Source: NORP294 sp047627915
GTDB lineage: Bacteria > Bacteroidota > Bacteroidia > Flavobacteriales_E > Vicingaceae
Length of the DNA: 35,029 nucleotides
Reading direction: 5' to 3'
NCBI GenBank assembly: GCA_047627915.1
Contig: JBLHTZ010000023.1
Span: forward strand, 1-35,029
The notes under the pieces are model-generated. The model had not been told where the DNA came from and made no database searches. It was given only the letters and a program-made list of their open reading frames with translations. Positions 24,463-32,489 of the stretch are shown piece by piece. Both the position numbers and the translations under genes were made by a program. Numbering within the stretch: position 1 is the stretch's first letter; every line of letters starts with the position of its first letter.

Positions 24463-25779
24463 ATGAAAATAGCAGTTGTAGGAACAGGTTATGTAGGATT
24501 AGTAACAGGAACTTGTCTGGCAGAAACCGGTAATGAGGTTATTTGTGTAGATATAGATAGGCAGAAAGTAGAAAAGATGAAAAATGGGATCGTTCCCATA
24601 TATGAGCCTCATTTGGACGTCATTTTTGAACGAAATATAAAACAAAATCGATTGTCATTTACAACAGACTTGGAGTCTGCTGTAAATGATGCTACTATTA
24701 TTTTTCTAGCGTTACCAACACCTCCAGGAGAAGATGGATCTGCTGACCTATCCTATGTTATTGGTGTAGCAGAGCAATTAGGAAAGATAATTACTGATTA
24801 TAAGGTAATTGTCGATAAAAGTACTGTTCCAGTCGGAACTGCAGAAAAAGTTCATGCAGCGGTAGCGAAAAATGCTAAGGTAGAATTTGATATCGTTTCG
24901 AACCCTGAATTTTTAAGAGAAGGTTTTGCGGTAGATGATTTTTTAAAGCCTGACAGGGTCGTGATTGGAACAACTTCAACTCGGGCTAAAGAACTTTTAA
25001 CGGAGCTGTATAAGCCATATGTAAGACAAGGAAATCCAATTATATTTATGGATGAAAAGTCTGCTGAACTTACAAAGTATGCGGCGAATGCATTTTTAGC
25101 AACGAAGATTACCTTCATGAATGAAATTGCTAACTTTTGCGAAAAAGTTGGCGCTGATGTTGACGCTGTGAGAGTTGGTATAGGCTCAGATACTAGAATT
25201 GGAAAGAGATTCTTATTCCCAGGTATTGGATATGGCGGAAGCTGTTTTCCAAAGGATGTTCAGGCGCTAGCTAAATCAGGAACTGAAGCAGGATATGACT
25301 TTAAAATATTAGAGTCCGTTATGAAGGTTAATCAAGACCAAAAAACTGCCTTAATGCCAAAAATATTAGAGCATTACAATGGAGATATTAAAGGTAAAAA
25401 GGTTGCTCTTTGGGGGTTAGCTTTTAAGCCAGATACTGACGACATTAGAGAGGCTCCGGCATTGTATTTAATTGACGAGTTATTAGCAGCGGGAGCTAGT
25501 ATATCTGCCTACGATCCTGAGGCAATGTCTAATGTTCAAGAGTTAATTGGGGATAAAATAAATTTTGCTTTAAGTGCTTATGATGCATGTAAGGGTGCTG
25601 ACTTCCTTTTAATTGCTACAGAATGGTCTGTATTCAGAACTCCTGATTTTAGCAAGTTAAAAGAAAAGTTAAATGACTTAGTGATATTTGATGGTAGAAA
25701 TCTTTATGACTTACCAATGATGGAAAAGGAAAATTTTACGTACGTAAGTATTGGTAGAAATAAAGTAATAGCGAAATAG
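24463..25779 (+). CDS. ugd: UDP-glucose 6-dehydrogenase
   Basis: A 438-residue NAD-dependent enzyme that oxidises UDP-glucose to UDP-glucuronate in the cytosol. The N-terminal Rossmann motif is GTGYVGLVTG (about 7-16). The catalytic cysteine is C261 in GIGYGGSCFPKD, the version typical of UDP-glucose dehydrogenases, whereas the later TviB-like protein has GGHCIGVDP. STVPVGTAEKV and NPEFLREGFAVDDF are also characteristic, as is WGLAFKPDTDDIREAP near the C-terminal domain. It is followed after one base by a UDP-glucuronate decarboxylase gene, so the pair should convert UDP-glucose to UDP-xylose via UDP-glucuronate. UDP-glucuronate may also serve as a building block itself. Confidence 0.95.
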   Translation: MKIAVVGTGYVGLVTGTCLAETGNEVICVDIDRQKVEKMKNGIVPIYEPHLDVIFERNIKQNRLSFTTDLESAVNDATIIFLALPTPPGEDGSADLSYVIGVAEQLGKIITDYKVIVDKSTVPVGTAEKVHAAVAKNAKVEFDIVSNPEFLREGFAVDDFLKPDRVVIGTTSTRAKELLTELYKPYVRQGNPIIFMDEKSAELTKYAANAFLATKITFMNEIANFCEKVGADVDAVRVGIGSDTRIGKRFLFPGIGYGGSCFPKDVQALAKSGTEAGYDFKILESVMKVNQDQKTALMPKILEHYNGDIKGKKVALWGLAFKPDTDDIREAPALYLIDELLAAGASISAYDPEAMSNVQELIGDKINFALSAYDACKGADFLLIATEWSVFRTPDFSKLKEKLNDLVIFDGRNLYDLPMMEKENFTYVSIGRNKVIAK

Positions 25780-25780
25780 G

Positions 25781-26767
25781 ATGAAAAGAGTTTTAATTAC
25801 CGGTGCCGCAGGATTTTTAGGCTCTCACTTATGTGATCGCTTTATAAAGGAAGGCTTTCATGTTGTTGCTATGGACAACTTAATCACTGGAAATATCAAT
25901 AACCTAGAGCATCTATTTCCGCTAGAACAGTTTGAGTTTTACAATCAAGATGTTTCTAAATATGTTCATGTAGCAGGAGACTTAGATTATATCTTGCACT
26001 TCGCATCACCAGCGAGCCCTATTGATTATTTGAAAATACCTATTCAAACCTTAAAAGTTAGCTCACTTGGGACTCACAATCTACTTGGTTTGGCTAAAGC
26101 TAAAGGAGCTAAAATACTAGTTGCTTCGACGTCTGAAGTTTATGGAGACCCATTGGTTCATCCTCAAACTGAAGAGTACTGGGGAAATGTAAATCCAATA
26201 GGGCCAAGAGGTGTATATGACGAGGCGAAGAGGTTTCAAGAAGCAATAACAATGGCATACCATACCTTTCATGGGGTGGAGATAGCAATTGTTAGAATTT
26301 TCAATACTTATGGACCTAGAATGAGACTGAATGACGGTCGGGTATTACCTGCATTTATAGGTCAAGCGCTAAGAGGAGAAGACTTAACTGTTTTTGGAAA
26401 AGGAGATCAGACAAGATCTTTTTGCTACGTAGACGATTTAATAGAAGGGATATACAGGTTACTTCATAGCAACTACAGCCTCCCATTAAATATTGGGAAT
26501 CCTGACGAGATAACTATTTTAGATTTCGCGAAAGAGATTATTAAGTTGACAGGAACTGATCAAAAAATAATTTATAAAGATTTGCCAAAGGATGACCCAA
26601 TGCAACGTCAACCGAACATTGAAATCGCAAAACGAGAATTACAATGGGAGCCAAAAGTAAATAGAGCAGATGGGTTGAAGATTACTTATGATTATTTCAG
26701 GTCGCTAAGTCAAGAAGAATTGCATAAAAAAGACCATAATGATTTCTCAAAATTCATTGTGAAGTAG
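25781..26767 (+). CDS. uxs: UDP-glucuronate decarboxylase (UDP-xylose synthase)
   Basis: A 328-residue extended short-chain dehydrogenase. NAD is bound by GAAGFLGSH (about 8-16). The substrate-specific blocks HFASPASPIDY, STSEVYGDP, HPQTEEYWGNVNPIGPRGVYDEAKR and GPRMRLNDGRV are those of UDP-xylose synthases, not of epimerases or dehydratases. The YxxxK pair is Y146 and K150. It oxidises UDP-GlcA at C4, decarboxylates, and reduces to UDP-xylose. It begins 1 base after ugd, which supplies its substrate. The tail after about residue 310 (KKDHNDFSKFIVK) is polar and not part of the fold. UXS is known in some Bacteroidota, so this is not exotic, but it adds a pentose to the precursor set. Confidence 0.93.
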   Translation: MKRVLITGAAGFLGSHLCDRFIKEGFHVVAMDNLITGNINNLEHLFPLEQFEFYNQDVSKYVHVAGDLDYILHFASPASPIDYLKIPIQTLKVSSLGTHNLLGLAKAKGAKILVASTSEVYGDPLVHPQTEEYWGNVNPIGPRGVYDEAKRFQEAITMAYHTFHGVEIAIVRIFNTYGPRMRLNDGRVLPAFIGQALRGEDLTVFGKGDQTRSFCYVDDLIEGIYRLLHSNYSLPLNIGNPDEITILDFAKEIIKLTGTDQKIIYKDLPKDDPMQRQPNIEIAKRELQWEPKVNRADGLKITYDYFRSLSQEELHKKDHNDFSKFIVK

Positions 26768-26770
26768 TAG

Positions 26771-27346
26771 ATGGGGTATTTTGCACATGAAACAGCAGTT
26801 ATTGATGATGGATGCACAATTGGTGATGGAACCAAGGTTTGGCATTTTTGTCATATCATGTCTAATTCAGTTTTAGGGGAGAACTGCAATGTTGGTCAGA
26901 ATTGTGTCATTTCGCCTGAAGTGATTCTTGGAAACAATGTTAAAGTTCAAAATAATGTATCGATATACACTGGAGTAGTGTGTGAAGATGATGTGTTCTT
27001 AGGTCCTTCAATGGTTTTTACGAATGTGATGAACCCAAGGAGTGCAATTATTAGAACAGATCAATATACAAAGACAGTCGTTAGAAAAGGAGCGAGTATT
27101 GGAGCTAACGCAACGATTGTTTGTGGCAACAATTTAGGAAAGTATTGTTTTATTGGAGCAGGAGCGGTAATCACTAAAGAGGTGAAGAATTATGCCTTAA
27201 TGGTAGGTAATCCTGCGAAGCAAATAGGATGGATTAGTGAATTTGGACATCGCTTAGTGTTTGATGAAAACAACAGAGCAGTTTGCTCAGAATCAAACCA
27301 TCAATATAAATTAGAAAAAAATCAAGTTAGTAAGATAGCTGAATAA
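26771..27346 (+). CDS. WbpD/WlbB-like UDP-amino-sugar N-acetyltransferase
   Basis: A 191-residue left-handed beta-helix acyltransferase built of hexapeptide repeats (from TAVIDDGCTIGDGTKVWHF to IGANATIVCGN). Strings such as GENCNVGQNCVI, GPSMVFTNVMNPRS, IGAGAVITKEVKNYALMVGNPAKQIGWISEFG match WbpD/WlbB, which acetylate the 3-amino group of UDP-2-acetamido-3-amino-glucuronate with acetyl-CoA. With the WbpE-like gene upstream this gives the last two steps to UDP-GlcNAc(3NAc)A. The gene is 3 bases from uxs and 4 from the next gene. Confidence in the fold is very high; the exact sugar is inferred from family resemblance and context. Confidence 0.9.
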   Translation: MGYFAHETAVIDDGCTIGDGTKVWHFCHIMSNSVLGENCNVGQNCVISPEVILGNNVKVQNNVSIYTGVVCEDDVFLGPSMVFTNVMNPRSAIIRTDQYTKTVVRKGASIGANATIVCGNNLGKYCFIGAGAVITKEVKNYALMVGNPAKQIGWISEFGHRLVFDENNRAVCSESNHQYKLEKNQVSKIAE

Positions 27347-27350
27347 ATTA

Positions 27351-28652
27351 TTGGATATGGGAATCTACAAGGATCTTGTAAATAAGAAAGAGAAAGTTGC
27401 TGTAATAGGTTTGGGTTACGTTGGGTTGCCAATTGCCTTGGCATTGGCTAAAAAAGTAAGTGTTATTGGGTTTGATATTAGTGCTGAAAGGATTGAAATG
27501 ATGAAGAGAAATGAAGATCCTAGCGAGGAGCTTCTAGCTTCAGAATTTGAGAATTCGGACATTAGTTTTACAGCAAATATTGAAGACTTAAAAGCAGCTA
27601 AATTTTTTATCGTTGCAGTTCCAACACCGATTGATCATCATAACCTTCCAGATTTAAAGCCTTTGATTTCTGCATCAACTACAGTTGGTAAAGTTTTAAA
27701 AAAAGGAGATTACGTAGTTTTCGAATCTACGGTTTACCCAGGTTGTACTGAAGAAGACTGTGTTCCAGTGATAGAGCAATTGAGCGGACTTGAATTTAGA
27801 AAAGATTTTATGGTCGGTTATTCTCCTGAAAGAATTAACCCAGGCGATACCAAACACACATTGCAAAATGTAGTAAAAGTTGTTTCTGGATGCTCTGAGG
27901 CTTCTCTAGATGAAATTGCAAAAACGTATGAGCTCGTTGTGGATGCAGGAGTTCACAGGGCAGCATCAATAAAGGTAGCCGAGGCTGCAAAGATTATAGA
28001 AAATACTCAGCGTGATGTGAACATTGCGTTGATTAACGAACTTTCGATTATTTTCAATAAAATGGGAATAAACACTTACGAGGTTTTGGAAGCAGCAGGG
28101 ACAAAATGGAATTTCTTAAAATTCTCACCAGGTCTAGTTGGCGGACATTGTATTGGTGTTGATCCATATTATCTAACTTATAAAGCGAAAGAGTTTGGGT
28201 ATCATGCTCAAATCATTAACTCAGGGAGAGCCGTAAATGATGGCATGGGAAGTTATATCGCAGGGAGAATTACCAAAGAGATTGTTGCTCGAAATGGAAT
28301 TTCTAATGGAGCAAAAGTTCTTGTAATGGGCGCAACTTTTAAGGAAAATGTTAGTGACATTCGAAACTCCAAGGTCGTTGACGTAATAGAAGAATTAAAA
28401 TCATTTGGCTTACAAGTGGATGTAATAGATCCATTTGCTTCCTCAGAAGCATTGAAAAAGCACTATGGTTTCTCATTAGTTGAAAAGGAGTCAAGCCACT
28501 ATGATGCAATTTTAGTAGCTGTAAACCATGATGAATATATTGAAAAAGACGAGGCATACTTCAAAGGCCTAATGGATGAAAAAGGATTCATCTTTGATGT
28601 AAAAGGAAGTCTGAAAAATAGAGTAGGAAACATAAAATACTTAAGCTTATAA
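27351..28652 (+). CDS. tviB: TviB/WbpO-type UDP-N-acetylhexosamine 6-dehydrogenase
   Basis: A 433-residue nucleotide-sugar dehydrogenase. The NAD motif GLGYVGLPIALA (about 20-31) and the catalytic C267 in LVGGHCIGVDPYYLT place it in the UDP-HexNAc group, and VFESTVYPGCTEEDCVP, GYSPERINPGDTKH and NTQRDVNIALINEL are close to TviB/WbpO. TviB makes UDP-GlcNAcA from UDP-GlcNAc and WbpO makes UDP-GalNAcA. A TviC/WbpP-like epimerase two genes on supports this pairway, and UDP-GlcNAcA would also feed the WbpE/WbpD-like steps. Two methionines lie close together at the start (residues 1 and 3). Its stop overlaps the start of rfbB by one base (TAATG). The UDP-GlcNAc or UDP-GalNAc preference cannot be settled from sequence. 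Confidence 0.92.
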   Translation: MDMGIYKDLVNKKEKVAVIGLGYVGLPIALALAKKVSVIGFDISAERIEMMKRNEDPSEELLASEFENSDISFTANIEDLKAAKFFIVAVPTPIDHHNLPDLKPLISASTTVGKVLKKGDYVVFESTVYPGCTEEDCVPVIEQLSGLEFRKDFMVGYSPERINPGDTKHTLQNVVKVVSGCSEASLDEIAKTYELVVDAGVHRAASIKVAEAAKIIENTQRDVNIALINELSIIFNKMGINTYEVLEAAGTKWNFLKFSPGLVGGHCIGVDPYYLTYKAKEFGYHAQIINSGRAVNDGMGSYIAGRITKEIVARNGISNGAKVLVMGATFKENVSDIRNSKVVDVIEELKSFGLQVDVIDPFASSEALKKHYGFSLVEKESSHYDAILVAVNHDEYIEKDEAYFKGLMDEKGFIFDVKGSLKNRVGNIKYLSL

Positions 28653-29710
28653 TGGGAACTAAAAACATTTTAATAACTGGAGGAGCAGGATTTATAGGAT
28701 CTCATGTTGTTCGGCTATTCGTTAATAAATACCCTGATTATAAAATCATAAATTTTGATAAACTGACTTATGCTGGAAATTTAGAGAACCTATCGGATAT
28801 AGATGATAAGCCAAATTATACTTTTGTAAAAGGAGATATTTTGGATGAAGGTTTTGTAGAAGAAACATTCATAAAGTATTCGATTACTTCGGTAATACAT
28901 TTGGCAGCAGAATCTCACGTTGATCGTTCTATAACTAATCCATTAGAGTTTATTCAAACCAATGTGATTGGGACAGCCAACCTAATGAATGTTGCTAGAA
29001 AATGTTGGGGAGATGATTTTTCAGACAAATTGTTTTACCATGTATCTACTGATGAGGTATATGGTTCATTAGGAGAAACAGGTTATTTTACGGAAGATAC
29101 CCCGTATGATCCTCGAAGTCCTTATTCTTCATCAAAAGCCAGTTCAGATCACTTGGTAAGGGCATATTATCATACCTACAATTTCCCAATGGTAATATCT
29201 AATTGTTCCAATAACTATGGAGCAAATCAGTTTCCAGAGAAATTAATTCCTCTATTTATTAATAATATTAAAGAAGAAAAGGCGTTGCCTGTCTATGGTA
29301 AAGGAGATAATATTAGAGATTGGTTGTGGGTAAACGATCATGCAGATGCAATAGATGTTGTTTTCCATAATGGAAAACAAGGAGATACCTATAATATTGG
29401 AGGGAATAATGAGTGGCAGAATATCGAGTTGATTAAGTTTTTATGTAAAATAATGGATGAAAAGCTTGGTCGTGAAGAAGGAAGTTCCGAGCAGCTTATC
29501 AGTTATGTGAAAGATAGAAGCGGGCATGATCAACGTTATGCCATTGACGCAACAAAATTGAAAAGTGATTTAGGTTGGTCACCTTCTATAAAGTTTGAAG
29601 AGGGCTTGGAAAGCACAGTTCAATGGTATTTAGACAATGGGGATTGGCTGAATAATGTTACCTCAGGTGATTATAAGAAATATTATAACCAGCAATATAA
29701 CGCGAGATAA
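28652..29710 (+). CDS. rfbB: dTDP-glucose 4,6-dehydratase
   Basis: A 352-residue extended SDR that converts dTDP-glucose to dTDP-4-keto-6-deoxyglucose, the entry to rhamnose and other deoxysugars. NAD is bound by GGAGFIGSH (about 10-18). STDEVYGSLG carries the dehydratase triad (T133, D134, E135), and Y158/K162 form YSSSK. SNNYGANQFPEKLIPLFI and VYGKGDNIRDWLWVNDHA are signature RmlB blocks. The first step enzyme (RfbA) and later steps (RfbC, RfbD) are not in the window, so which deoxysugar results is open. It overlaps the preceding stop by one base and ends 5 bases before the next gene. Confidence 0.95.
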   Translation: MGTKNILITGGAGFIGSHVVRLFVNKYPDYKIINFDKLTYAGNLENLSDIDDKPNYTFVKGDILDEGFVEETFIKYSITSVIHLAAESHVDRSITNPLEFIQTNVIGTANLMNVARKCWGDDFSDKLFYHVSTDEVYGSLGETGYFTEDTPYDPRSPYSSSKASSDHLVRAYYHTYNFPMVISNCSNNYGANQFPEKLIPLFINNIKEEKALPVYGKGDNIRDWLWVNDHADAIDVVFHNGKQGDTYNIGGNNEWQNIELIKFLCKIMDEKLGREEGSSEQLISYVKDRSGHDQRYAIDATKLKSDLGWSPSIKFEEGLESTVQWYLDNGDWLNNVTSGDYKKYYNQQYNAR

Positions 29711-29715
29711 ACGAA

Positions 29716-30708
29716 ATGTATACTACGAACTTTCATCAACAAGATATTTCTAATACTTCCTTTTTAGTTACAGGGGGGGCAGGATTTATAGGTTCAAACA
29801 TTGTTAACTATTTGTTGAGTTTTGGAGCAAAAAAAGTTCGAGTAATCGACAACCTATCAAATAGTTCAGGTGAAAATTTGGACCTATATATTGGACTTCC
29901 AAATTTTGAATTTGTAAAAGGAGACATTAGCAACTATGATGACTGTTTAAAGGTTACTGAGGGGATTAATTACATAAGCAACCAAGCGGCACTGGGTTCC
30001 GTTCCAAGATCATTAGCAAACCCTATTGCGACGAACAATGCGAATGTAGTTGGTTTCTTAAACATGATTACTGCAGCGAGAGAAAATAAAGTAAAACGTA
30101 TTGTTTATGCTAGTTCTTCTTCAGTTTACGGGGATTCTCAGAAATTACCAAAAGTCGAGTCTGAGATAGGTAGCCCACTTTCGCCCTATGCTGTTAGCAA
30201 ATACACGAATGAATTGTATGCTAAAGTTTCTCACCTTAGTTACGGGCAGGAAATTATAGGACTTAGGTATTTTAATATTTTTGGACCAAACCAGAGTCCA
30301 GAGGGTGCATATGCTGCTGTAATCCCACTTTTTATTGAAGCATTGCTAAAAGATCAATCGCCTTTCATTAATGGAGACGGAAAACAAAGCAGAGATTTCA
30401 CATACATCGAAAATGCTGTTCAAGCTAATATTAGGGCGCTGTTTACAGATAAGGAAAAAGCATTAGGTGAGGTATTCAATGTTGCAGTAGGAGAGAAATT
30501 TTCGTTAGTTGATTTGTTTGAGTTAATAAAAGCTGGCACAGGTGCTACAGTTTCAGCAGTGCATAGAGAACATAGAGCAGGAGATGTAAAAAACTCTTTA
30601 GCAGACATTTCTAAGGCAAACGAATTACTAGGCTACCAGCCACAAATTCGATTTAAAGAAGGAATAGAAAGAACAATTTCATGGTTCAAAGAAAAACACA
30701 ATTTATAA
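29716..30708 (+). CDS. tviC: TviC/WbpP-type UDP-N-acetylhexosamine(uronate) 4-epimerase
   Basis: A 330-residue extended SDR. GGAGFIGSN (about 20-28) binds NAD. NQAALGSVPRSLANPI, ASSSSVYGD, SPYAVSKYTNELYA (Y158, K162), LRYFNIFGPNQSPEGAYAAVIP and INGDGKQSRDFTYIENAVQANI follow WbpP/TviC almost block by block. Such enzymes epimerise C4 of UDP-GlcNAc or its uronate; with the TviB-like dehydrogenase this gives UDP-GalNAcA. A short N-terminal extension of about 15 residues precedes the Rossmann fold, similar to that of other members of this group. rfbB separates it from the dehydrogenase, an unusual insertion in a pair that is usually adjacent. Confidence 0.9.
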   Translation: MYTTNFHQQDISNTSFLVTGGAGFIGSNIVNYLLSFGAKKVRVIDNLSNSSGENLDLYIGLPNFEFVKGDISNYDDCLKVTEGINYISNQAALGSVPRSLANPIATNNANVVGFLNMITAARENKVKRIVYASSSSVYGDSQKLPKVESEIGSPLSPYAVSKYTNELYAKVSHLSYGQEIIGLRYFNIFGPNQSPEGAYAAVIPLFIEALLKDQSPFINGDGKQSRDFTYIENAVQANIRALFTDKEKALGEVFNVAVGEKFSLVDLFELIKAGTGATVSAVHREHRAGDVKNSLADISKANELLGYQPQIRFKEGIERTISWFKEKHNL

Positions 30709-30721
30709 TCTTTAAGATAAT

Positions 30722-31468
30722 ATGAGTTGGTTTTCAAAACTGTTTAAGAAAGAGCCGGTACTAGAACCTGCCGATTTAAGTCGACTCAAAACAGATTTGC
30801 ATTCGCACTTAATTCCAGCCATTGATGATGGCTCAAAAAGTTTGGATGACTCGATCAACATGATACGAGCATTTAAGGAAATGGGGTATCAGAAAATAAT
30901 TACTACCCCTCATGTAATGAGTGACTTTTATAAGAATACTCCTGAAATAATTTTAGGTGGGTTAGAGAAGGTGAAAGCTGAACTAGAGCGTCAAAATATT
31001 GAGATTGAAATCGAAGCTGCTGCAGAGTATTATCTGGATGAAACGCTTGAGCCACAGGTAAAAGGAGGGAAGTTACTAACTTTTGGAAAAAATTACTTGT
31101 TATTTGAGCTTCCATTTATTGCGGAGCCACTAAACTTGGCCTCTTTTATATTTGAACTTCAAACTAATGGCTATGTTCCAATCCTAGCGCATCCAGAACG
31201 ATATGGGTTCTATTATAAAGAGTTTGACAAGTACAGAGACCTAAAGGAGAAAGGGGTTCATTTACAATTAAATATACTTTCCTTGGTGGGGCATTATGGT
31301 CCTGAAGCTCAAAAAATTGCAGAGCGTTTGATTGACGAAGGATTGATTTCGTTTCTAGGTTCCGATTGCCACAATACAATGCATCAACAAGGAATAGAAA
31401 TTGCAAGAACGAAACCTTATTTTCACAAGCTGCTGAATAGCGATAAATTAAAGAATGCGGAGTTATAA
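30722..31468 (+). CDS. CpsB/YwqE-type tyrosine-protein phosphatase (PHP family)
   Basis: A 248-residue metallophosphatase of the PHP fold, related to CpsB, CapC and YwqE, which dephosphorylate bacterial tyrosine kinases that control capsule or exopolysaccharide chain length. Metal ligands are visible in KTDLHSHLIPAIDDG (D25, H27, H29), TTPHVM, LLFELPF, ILAHPERY and FLGSDCHN. Length agrees with the family (about 240-255). The N-terminal ~20 residues (FSKLFKKEPVLEP) are a variable lead, common in Bacteroidota versions. It is the last gene of the sugar operon, 13 bases after the epimerase. No tyrosine kinase or Wza/Wzc gene is present in the window, so its partner must be encoded elsewhere. It ends only 4 bases from the convergent murB. 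Confidence 0.93.
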   Translation: MSWFSKLFKKEPVLEPADLSRLKTDLHSHLIPAIDDGSKSLDDSINMIRAFKEMGYQKIITTPHVMSDFYKNTPEIILGGLEKVKAELERQNIEIEIEAAAEYYLDETLEPQVKGGKLLTFGKNYLLFELPFIAEPLNLASFIFELQTNGYVPILAHPERYGFYYKEFDKYRDLKEKGVHLQLNILSLVGHYGPEAQKIAERLIDEGLISFLGSDCHNTMHQQGIEIARTKPYFHKLLNSDKLKNAEL

Positions 31469-31472
31469 GGAA

Positions 31473-32489
31473 TTAAATAATATTTACTTCACGCTCTAAC
31501 GTTACCCTAAACTTTTCTTGTACTGAAAGTAAAATCCGTTCTGAGAGGTCATAGATTTCTAGACCAGAAGCTCCTCCATAGTTAACTAATACTAAGGCTT
31601 GATTTTTATGAACGCCATAATTTCCTTCAGTGTAGCCTTTCCAACCTGTTTTTTCTATTAACCAACCTGCTGCTAGCTTGTAATCGCCGTTAGGTAATTG
31701 ATATGCAGGCATGTCTTTAAATTTTCTCTTTAGCTTTTCAAAGGTGTCTTTAGAAATAATAGGGTTTTTGAAAAAACTACCTGAGTTTCCAATTTTTTTA
31801 GGGTCAGGAAGTTTACTTTGTCGAATTGCAATTACTGCATCAGAAATGGCTTTTATGGTTAATGATTCTTTTGTAATACCGTGTTGCTCTAATTGACTTT
31901 TAATGGCGCCATACGACACGTTGAAATCGGGTTTCTTCGAAAGCTTAAAATTTACAGCTGAAATAAAATATTGGTTTTTATTTGTGGTCTTAAAGACGCT
32001 GCTTCTGTAATCAAAATGGCATTCTTCGTTTATAAAGGTTTTAATTTTGCCGGTAGAAATTTCTATGGCCTCCACTTCGGTAATCAGATCTTTGACTTCT
32101 ACGCCATAAGCGCCAATATTTTGCATAGGGCTTGCTCCAACATTACCTGGAATTAATGACAAGTTCTCCAATCCTGCAAATCCTTTATCAATAGATTGTA
32201 AAACAAACTCGTGCCAGTTCTCTCCCGCACCTACTTTTAGCAAAATCGAGTCGTCGTCCTGTTCTATTACTTCAACGCCCTTAAGGTTGTTTTTAATAAC
32301 CAGACCGTCAAAGTCTTCTGTTAAAAGAAGATTGCTCCCTCCTCCTAAAATTAAAAACTCTTTTTCATTTAATTCTGTGTTCTTGAAAAACTCAATTGCA
32401 TCATTTGTTGAGTTTAACTCTTCAAATTCTTTTGCAAAAACTTCAATGCCAAAAGTGTTAAATTCTTTTAAGTTTACGTTGTTTTTCAT
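31473..32489 (-). CDS. murB: UDP-N-acetylenolpyruvoylglucosamine reductase (type I)
   Basis: A 338-residue FAD enzyme that reduces UDP-GlcNAc-enolpyruvate to UDP-MurNAc in peptidoglycan precursor synthesis. FAD-binding blocks ILGGGSNLLLTEDFDG (about 47-62) and IPGNVGASPMQNIGAYGVE (about 113-131) are clear. YRSSVFK (Y161, R162) and the catalytic serine S238 in GNSGSFFKNP match E. coli MurB, and the C-terminus ends in LEREV. The extra helix and length mark type I. Its ATG directly follows the stop codon of the patatin gene with no gap, so both are on one transcript. Convergent with the sugar operon, only 4 bases between the stop codons. Confidence 0.97.
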   Translation of the reverse strand: MKNNVNLKEFNTFGIEVFAKEFEELNSTNDAIEFFKNTELNEKEFLILGGGSNLLLTEDFDGLVIKNNLKGVEVIEQDDDSILLKVGAGENWHEFVLQSIDKGFAGLENLSLIPGNVGASPMQNIGAYGVEVKDLITEVEAIEISTGKIKTFINEECHFDYRSSVFKTTNKNQYFISAVNFKLSKKPDFNVSYGAIKSQLEQHGITKESLTIKAISDAVIAIRQSKLPDPKKIGNSGSFFKNPIISKDTFEKLKRKFKDMPAYQLPNGDYKLAAGWLIEKTGWKGYTEGNYGVHKNQALVLVNYGGASGLEIYDLSERILLSVQEKFRVTLEREVNII

